From Gonium pectorale (Eukaryota > Chlorophyta > Chlorophyceae > Chlamydomonadales > Volvocaceae), in NCBI GenBank assembly GCA_001584585.1, contig LSYV01000002.1, positions 3,540,262 to 3,552,437 on the forward strand: a stretch of DNA of 12,176 nt. The letters are read 5' to 3'. Shown piece after piece: positions 7,903 to 12,176 of the stretch. The number at the start of each line of letters is the position of its first letter. Position 1 is the stretch's first letter. The position numbers and the translations under genes were made by a program. The notes beneath the pieces were generated by a model, which saw only the letters and a program-made list of their open reading frames with translations, was not told where the DNA came from and did not search any database.

Positions 7903-10900
7903 TTACGGCCGCATCCCCGTGCCCTCGGTGGCGCTCCGCAGCTGCTCCATGAAGGCCAGCAGGTGGTCCGGCCCGATGGCCCCCTCCCCCGGGTAGGGCG
8001 CTGACCCACGGGTCAGCGTCCAGCCGCTGTCAGCGCGCAGCCGCCCTGCGAGCACCGCCACCCAGCGCGTCAGCTGCAGCACGCGGCCGCACAGAGCCGC
8101 CACGCCGCCCAGGCTCAGCCGGGGGGCGCCGCCCGCGTCCACCTCGCGCTGCAGGGCCACCAGGGCCTCCACCTGCGAGGGAGGGGAAAGGGAAGGGGGC
8201 GGGAGCGCAGAAGACGCTGAGGAGGGGTGGGCGGAAGGGAGCGTTGGGGAACATACAGCCAGGGTGGACAGCGTGCGTGGGGTGGGCTGGTGCACGCCGC
8301 GCCGGAGACGGGAATGCGCAAGCGTGTAGAGCCGCCTGCTCAGTACAAACACGGCGGGCTCTACTGGGACTATGGGAGAATGGGACTGCGCGTGGCCTGC
8401 TGGCTGCGTGCCAGCATACAGCACGAGGTGCGGGCATAGCCCCCTGCACTACGGGATCCGGCCTCAAGCAGGGCCTTGGATACTGATGCGTCATCCCGGG
8501 ACTGCACGCCTCTTGCGACCTGCGCTTGGACTGCGCACAAGCCGCCACCACCCCTTGCAGCCCCAGCTCATCGCACCTCCCCCAGCCTCCTCACTCTCCT
8601 CGTCCTCCATACCTGCGCCTCCCGGCTGAGCACCGCCGCGGCCGCCTGCTCCCACAGCGCCAGGCTGCTGCCGAAGCTGAGCGCCCGCTCGCGCGCCGTG
8701 AAGTAGAGCACCATGTCGAGCCGCAGCGCGGGCGGCATCTCCAGCACGCCCCACAGCCGCTCCAGGCGGCACCGCACGTAGGCGCCAGCGTCCATGTCCC
8801 CGGGGGGCAGCGGCGGCAGCGGCACCAGGCCCTCAGGCGGGGCGTCGGGTGTGGAGTGCTCGATGCCTGGGCGGTTGCGGGCGGCGGGGGGGGAGGGGAG
8901 AGGGAGGGTTAAATGGGACAGTCCCAGCTTGCCAAGAGACGATAGGTCAGCTGGTGCTTGGAGCGAGCAGGCTGGGAGGAGTCCCTCCTCCGCGGTTGCG
9001 CGCGGGAGTGTGCAGCGCCAGTGCAGAGCCCCCTCGGCCGTCTGCTCCCTGCATCTCATACGGTGTTCCCCATGTGCGCGTTCTAAGGCCGCGATGTGCC
9101 GCATCTCCTCGCCCACACCGCTGTCCGTCCATGCCCACCCCAGTTTGGGCTCACGTGACTTCACCGGCTGCCTCGGCTCCACCCCCTACACACACCAGCC
9201 ACTGTCCCCGGCAACCTCCATCAAATCAACCCCCTACAAATCCCACCACAGCCCCACCGTACGATGCCCCACGCCCAAACACACACACATACGCATGCGT
9301 TGTTCCTTTCCAACACATACGCACACACGCCCCAACACACACGCCGTGACCCCACCCACCCTCCATCTCTTCCCGGAACGCCGCCAGCCACTCGTCCGTG
9401 ATCTCCGCATCCGGCCGCCGCACCGTTGGCGGCGGCGCCGCCGCCCCGCTGCCTGGCTGCTGCTGCCCCGCTAGGAGCGCCATGCCGGGCGGCCGCCAGC
9501 GGGCGGCAGGCTGCTCCACCTTCGCGGCATCCTTGTCCTGCTGGCCGCTGCCATCGTCCTTGTCGCCCCGGGCGGCCATGGCTCGGGCGGCGACGTCCGC
9601 GACCCCGGTGCGTCGCCGGAAACGCGTTTCGCTGCGGTGGCGGTGGGGGTGGGGATTGTGGCGAGCAGCAGGACTTAGTGCAGGGGATGATGATAATGAT
9701 GGTGATCCGCATGTGTGGGCCCGAGATCGGCTCACTGCGGTCCATCACGCCACTGCTGAAAGCCCGTACCTGGATGCCCGGGTTTGGATGCCCGGGTCCG
9801 CTGCACCTCGAGGCGAAAGGGATACCCCAACCTCCCACAGCACCGGAGGCCGGCATGGGTGCCCCAACCCCGACATCCAATGCCTTGACATGATGTGCAG
9901 CCACAGCGCCCATGATGGGGACGTTCACCCCTCTTGATGGGGGTGCTAAACCCCCTCGCAGCCGCGCGGCGCCGCGCGACCCCATGTTCTAGGTCCCGGC
10001 GCCCGAGTACCCAGGGCGCCCGACGCCCCAGCCTCACCTGGCCGTCGCCTCGGGCCCCGCCGCGCCCCGCGCCGCGCGCAGGCTGCCCAGCTCCCCGCTG
10101 TGCTGCGCCACGTGCTCCAGTGCCGCCTTGATAAAGGCCGGCAGCGTGGCGGCGGTGAGCAGCGCCTTGGAGGCGGCGCCCAGGCGGGAGGCCAGCACCG
10201 CCTCGCGGCTGAGCGACGAGTAGTTGTAGCTGGTGTCGGTGCTGCGCCGGGGGTAGCGTGAGGAGGGGAGGCCAATGAAGAGGACGGTGACGAGCAGGTT
10301 AGGTGAGTAGCGGGGGCAGAGGGAGGGGCACAGGCAGGCAAGCGGCGACTTGGGTAGCAGGGCTCACAGGGGACGAGATGTGGGGCGGAGATATGCCTGG
10401 CAAAGTAGTTGAGAGGCCGCAAAGCCCAGCTTCAGACCCTCCTGCGCCAACGGATGGAACCCCAGCCCCCCAGTCCCGCTCCTCGTTGGCTCCCGGCTTC
10501 CCGCTTCCGGCCCCCGGCTCTCGCCGGGCCGCCGGCCCACCTGTCCTCCTGTATCTGCCCCAGCTTGACCTTGAGCGCCTGCTCCACCTGCTCCGACGGC
10601 AGCCCCAGCGCCCCCGGGCCCAGACCGCTGTCGGCCAGGAGCGCGTCCTGCGACGGCGTGATTGGGGAGGCGGGGAGTCACGGTAGATACCGCGTCACGA
10701 CGTGGAAGCGAGGCGCAACCCGCCATGATTGCAACCCGTCACAATTGCAAAACGACTTCGCAACCGAGGCTTAAGTACGCCCGTGCCCCGCCATGCGCTC
10801 CGTCGTCCGCGTGCGTCGCGTCCTGACTGACGCGTGCAACGCCGTCGGCAACGCGCACTTATTTCCCCCACGCCCCCTCGCTCCCACAGCGTTTAGGCGG

Positions 10901-11774
10901 TCTCTGCTGGGACGGGCAGCGCCTTGGGCTAGCGCTGTAACGCAACACGCGTGCCCTCTCTCACGTACCAACTACGCCAAGACTATCAAAGGAGCATCGC
11001 CCCCAATGCAATACGGGCGTCACGCGTTCCGAACCGTGTCCCATCTTCGCAGCCCACCTGCGCCGCCGCGACCCGTTCGTGGTAGGTCCGCAGGTGCGCC
11101 TCCGTGGTGGCCGCCAGGTGGCGCAGCTGCGCCTCGATGATCTCCGGCGGCAGCGTCACCCGCATCCAGTAGTCGGTGGAGCGGGCTGGCAGGCGGGAGG
11201 GAGGGAGGCGGGGGGATGGCGTCTGGCGTCGCGACACCCTTATCCCCTGGGGTGGCGTCGCGACACCCTCGCACGCCCCACTCATCCAATATGCTACATG
11301 CCAACACCACACGCTTGCTGTTTGCGACCTCAACAGATACCCTCGCCTGCCCTCAGCCTCGCCTCCTTTACTCCCTGTGCCCGACCCAGCCGCCGCCGGG
11401 GACCGCCCGCCCGCCCCTGCCAGTCTCTGCGTCCCCTTCTCCCCTGGAGAAACCCCACGCGCACCTGTGCTCCGAGAGGCATGCGGCCCCGGCTGCGACC
11501 CCTCCCGCTCCCGCTCCCGCTGCCCGCCGCCACCTCCTCCACCACCCCCACCGCCCCCACCGCCGGGTGAGGCCGGCAGCGGCAGCTGCTGCATGCCGTG
11601 CCCCCCTTGCGACGACGGGCCCTGGCCCTGGCCCTGTGCATGCGACGTCATGGCGCTGCCGCCTCCGCCACCGGACTTTTCATGCGCTCCCGAGGCTGAC
11701 ACCCGGGCCGAGCCGTTGCCGCCACCGCCACCGCCACTGCCGGCGCCGGCGCCAGGGCTGCCGTGGCGTCCCAT
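7903..11774 (-). CDS. Uncharacterised helical/coiled-coil-type protein, seven exons, 514 aa
   Basis: Function not recognised. Minus-strand exons: 11774-11465, 11185-11058, 10647-10541, 10241-10038, 9631-9360, 8866-8613 and 8172-7903 (stop TAA). Six GT-AG introns (phases 1, 0, 2, 2, 1, 0) keep one frame, which argues strongly for a real gene. Residues 1-103 are low complexity: Gly-rich, with a run of 14 Gly (71-84) and an Arg-Glu dipeptide run. Residues 105-340 are mostly helical, with stretches such as PPEIIEAQLRHLAATTEAHL and EQVEQALKVKLGQIQED and a linker rich in Gly, Pro and Gln. Residues 375-397 carry L-x2-LW-x2-L-x-MP-x3-RLDM-x3-FT; this resembles a motif I associate with ciliary coiled-coil proteins such as CCDC87, but that is weak recall. 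The last exon has no signature. No signal peptide or membrane span seen. ATG 11774 has a good context (CAGCATGGG), but the frame is open to an ATG at 11933, which would add 53 residues. Confidence 0.75.
9277..9348 (-). repeat. Dispersed 24-bp element, copy C (perfect), inside a CA/TG-rich stretch
   Basis: 9293-9316 is the exact reverse complement of copy A (1297-1320). Alternating CA-type simple sequence lies on both sides (9278-9292 and 9317-9346). It sits in the fifth intron (8867-9359) of the 514-aa gene, about 43 nt from the splice donor, in sense orientation to that gene. Confidence 0.85.
9771..9797 (+). repeat. Short tandem repeat, 13-bp unit
   Basis: TGGATGCCCGGGT occurs at 9771-9783 and 9785-9797 with one T between. 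It lies in the fourth intron (9632-10037) of the 514-aa gene. No function is evident. Confidence 0.8.
9963..9978. repeat. Perfect 16-bp GC palindrome
   Basis: CGCGCGGCGCCGCGCG equals its own reverse complement. It lies in the fourth intron of the 514-aa gene, 60 nt inside the donor. It could form a short cruciform or stem, but such sequences are not rare in DNA of this composition. Confidence 0.8.
11224..11269 (+). repeat. 17-bp direct repeat, 29-bp period
   Basis: TGGCGTCGCGACACCCT occurs at 11224-11240 and 11253-11269 in the first intron (11186-11464) of the 514-aa gene. Each copy contains the palindrome GTCGCGAC. The 12-bp spacer ends in CCCCTGGGG. Confidence 0.9.
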
Positions 11775-12076
11775 GCTGGGGAGGGAGAGCAGCGCGGGGC
11801 GGCTGGGGGAGGCTGGCCCACCGTCGGCAGCGCGGGCGTGCTTGACCCTCGGGCTGCCGTGCCGCCTGCAGCAAGCATGGATTCCGTGTGAGCGGGGGGG
11901 GGAGGACCGACAGCGCGCCTGGTCCTGTGACATGCGAGGAATATGCGGCGCTCTGACGGCTACTTAGCGGCCTTGCAATCAGCGGATCGCGGGGAAGGAG
12001 TGCGGACCGCAGACCTCCAGGCGTTGCGGCCTGCGCTCTGCCGGCGAGCGTGCCCCTCATGGGCAGCAGCCGCCTT
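11775..12076 (-). other. Presumed 5' UTR/promoter of the 514-aa gene, or further upstream exon
   Basis: Between the chosen ATG (11774) and the putative exon at 12077-12169. The reading frame of exon 1 continues open up to about 11965, so part of this may be translated. No TATA-like element was seen. At only 300 bp it is short for both a 3' UTR and a promoter, which is why the next feature might belong to the same gene. Confidence 0.35.
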
Positions 12077-12169
12077 CTACTTCATGCCCCGCCTCTGTTG
12101 TATGCCCCACAACAGCGGCCTGGTATCGCGCCCGTGCACATCCAGGCCTGAAGTGTTGAGCTCCTGCAG
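12077..12169 (-). CDS. Possible last exon of a neighbouring minus-strand gene (partial)
   Basis: Thirty codons and a stop (TAG 12079-12077) that read like protein: LQELNTSGLDVHG at the start and RPLLWGIQQRRGMK at the end, with about 80 percent G/C in third positions. It is preceded on the minus strand by GCAGTAG, which supplies an AG acceptor at 12171-12170. The upstream part lies outside the window. It may be the C-terminus of another gene, or an upstream exon of the 514-aa gene if a weak donor (GTAGAA, from 12080) is used. I do not recognise the peptide, and a plus-strand frame across the same bases is also open. Confidence 0.3.
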   Translation of the reverse strand: MQELNTSGLDVHGRDTRPLLWGIQQRRGMK

Positions 12170-12176
12170 CTACTGC

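Noticed and set aside
11967..12176. Open plus-strand frame running off the window end
   Set aside because: No start codon near its beginning, Cys-rich and unlike a conserved protein; the minus strand reads better over the same bases.

Overview
The window looks like nuclear DNA of a chlorophycean green alga of the Chlamydomonas/Volvox group. It is strongly GC-rich. Its genes are split by many short introns (about 160-560 bp) with C-rich acceptor tracts, its exons favour G or C in the third codon position, and TGTAA, the usual volvocalean poly(A) signal, lies downstream of each recognised stop. Bacterial gene layout, CRISPR, transposase, rRNA and tRNA signals were not seen. Gene models below were built by hand: each exon boundary was chosen so that splice site, reading phase and protein similarity agree.

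Layout. (1) 397-1982, plus strand: the C-terminal part of a folylpolyglutamate synthase / dihydrofolate synthase (FolC family), three exons, 5' end outside the window. (2) 1983-3890: its 3' UTR, a coding-like but frame-broken plus-strand stretch (2457-2848) that I do not recognise, and a quieter stretch that probably holds the 3' UTR of the next gene. (3) 6162-3891, minus strand: a complete five-exon cysteine dioxygenase of 250 residues with all key active-site residues; its second intron appears to be GC-AG. (4) 6163-7902: intergenic DNA with the cysteine dioxygenase promoter (TATA-like element) and the 3' UTR of the next gene. (5) 11774-7903, minus strand: a seven-exon gene for a 514-residue helical protein of unknown function with a Gly-rich N-terminus. 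(6) 12169-12077, minus strand: a possible last exon of a further gene at the window edge.

The recognisable genes are housekeeping metabolism: folate polyglutamation (one-carbon metabolism) and cysteine oxidation to cysteine sulfinate (sulfur amino acid and taurine/hypotaurine metabolism). There is no sign that the neighbours form a joint pathway or cluster. The most unusual non-genic signal is a 24-bp sequence present three times (two perfect copies in opposite orientation, one with two mismatches), each copy inside an intron of a different gene and next to TG-rich simple sequence. No clearly new multi-gene system was found.
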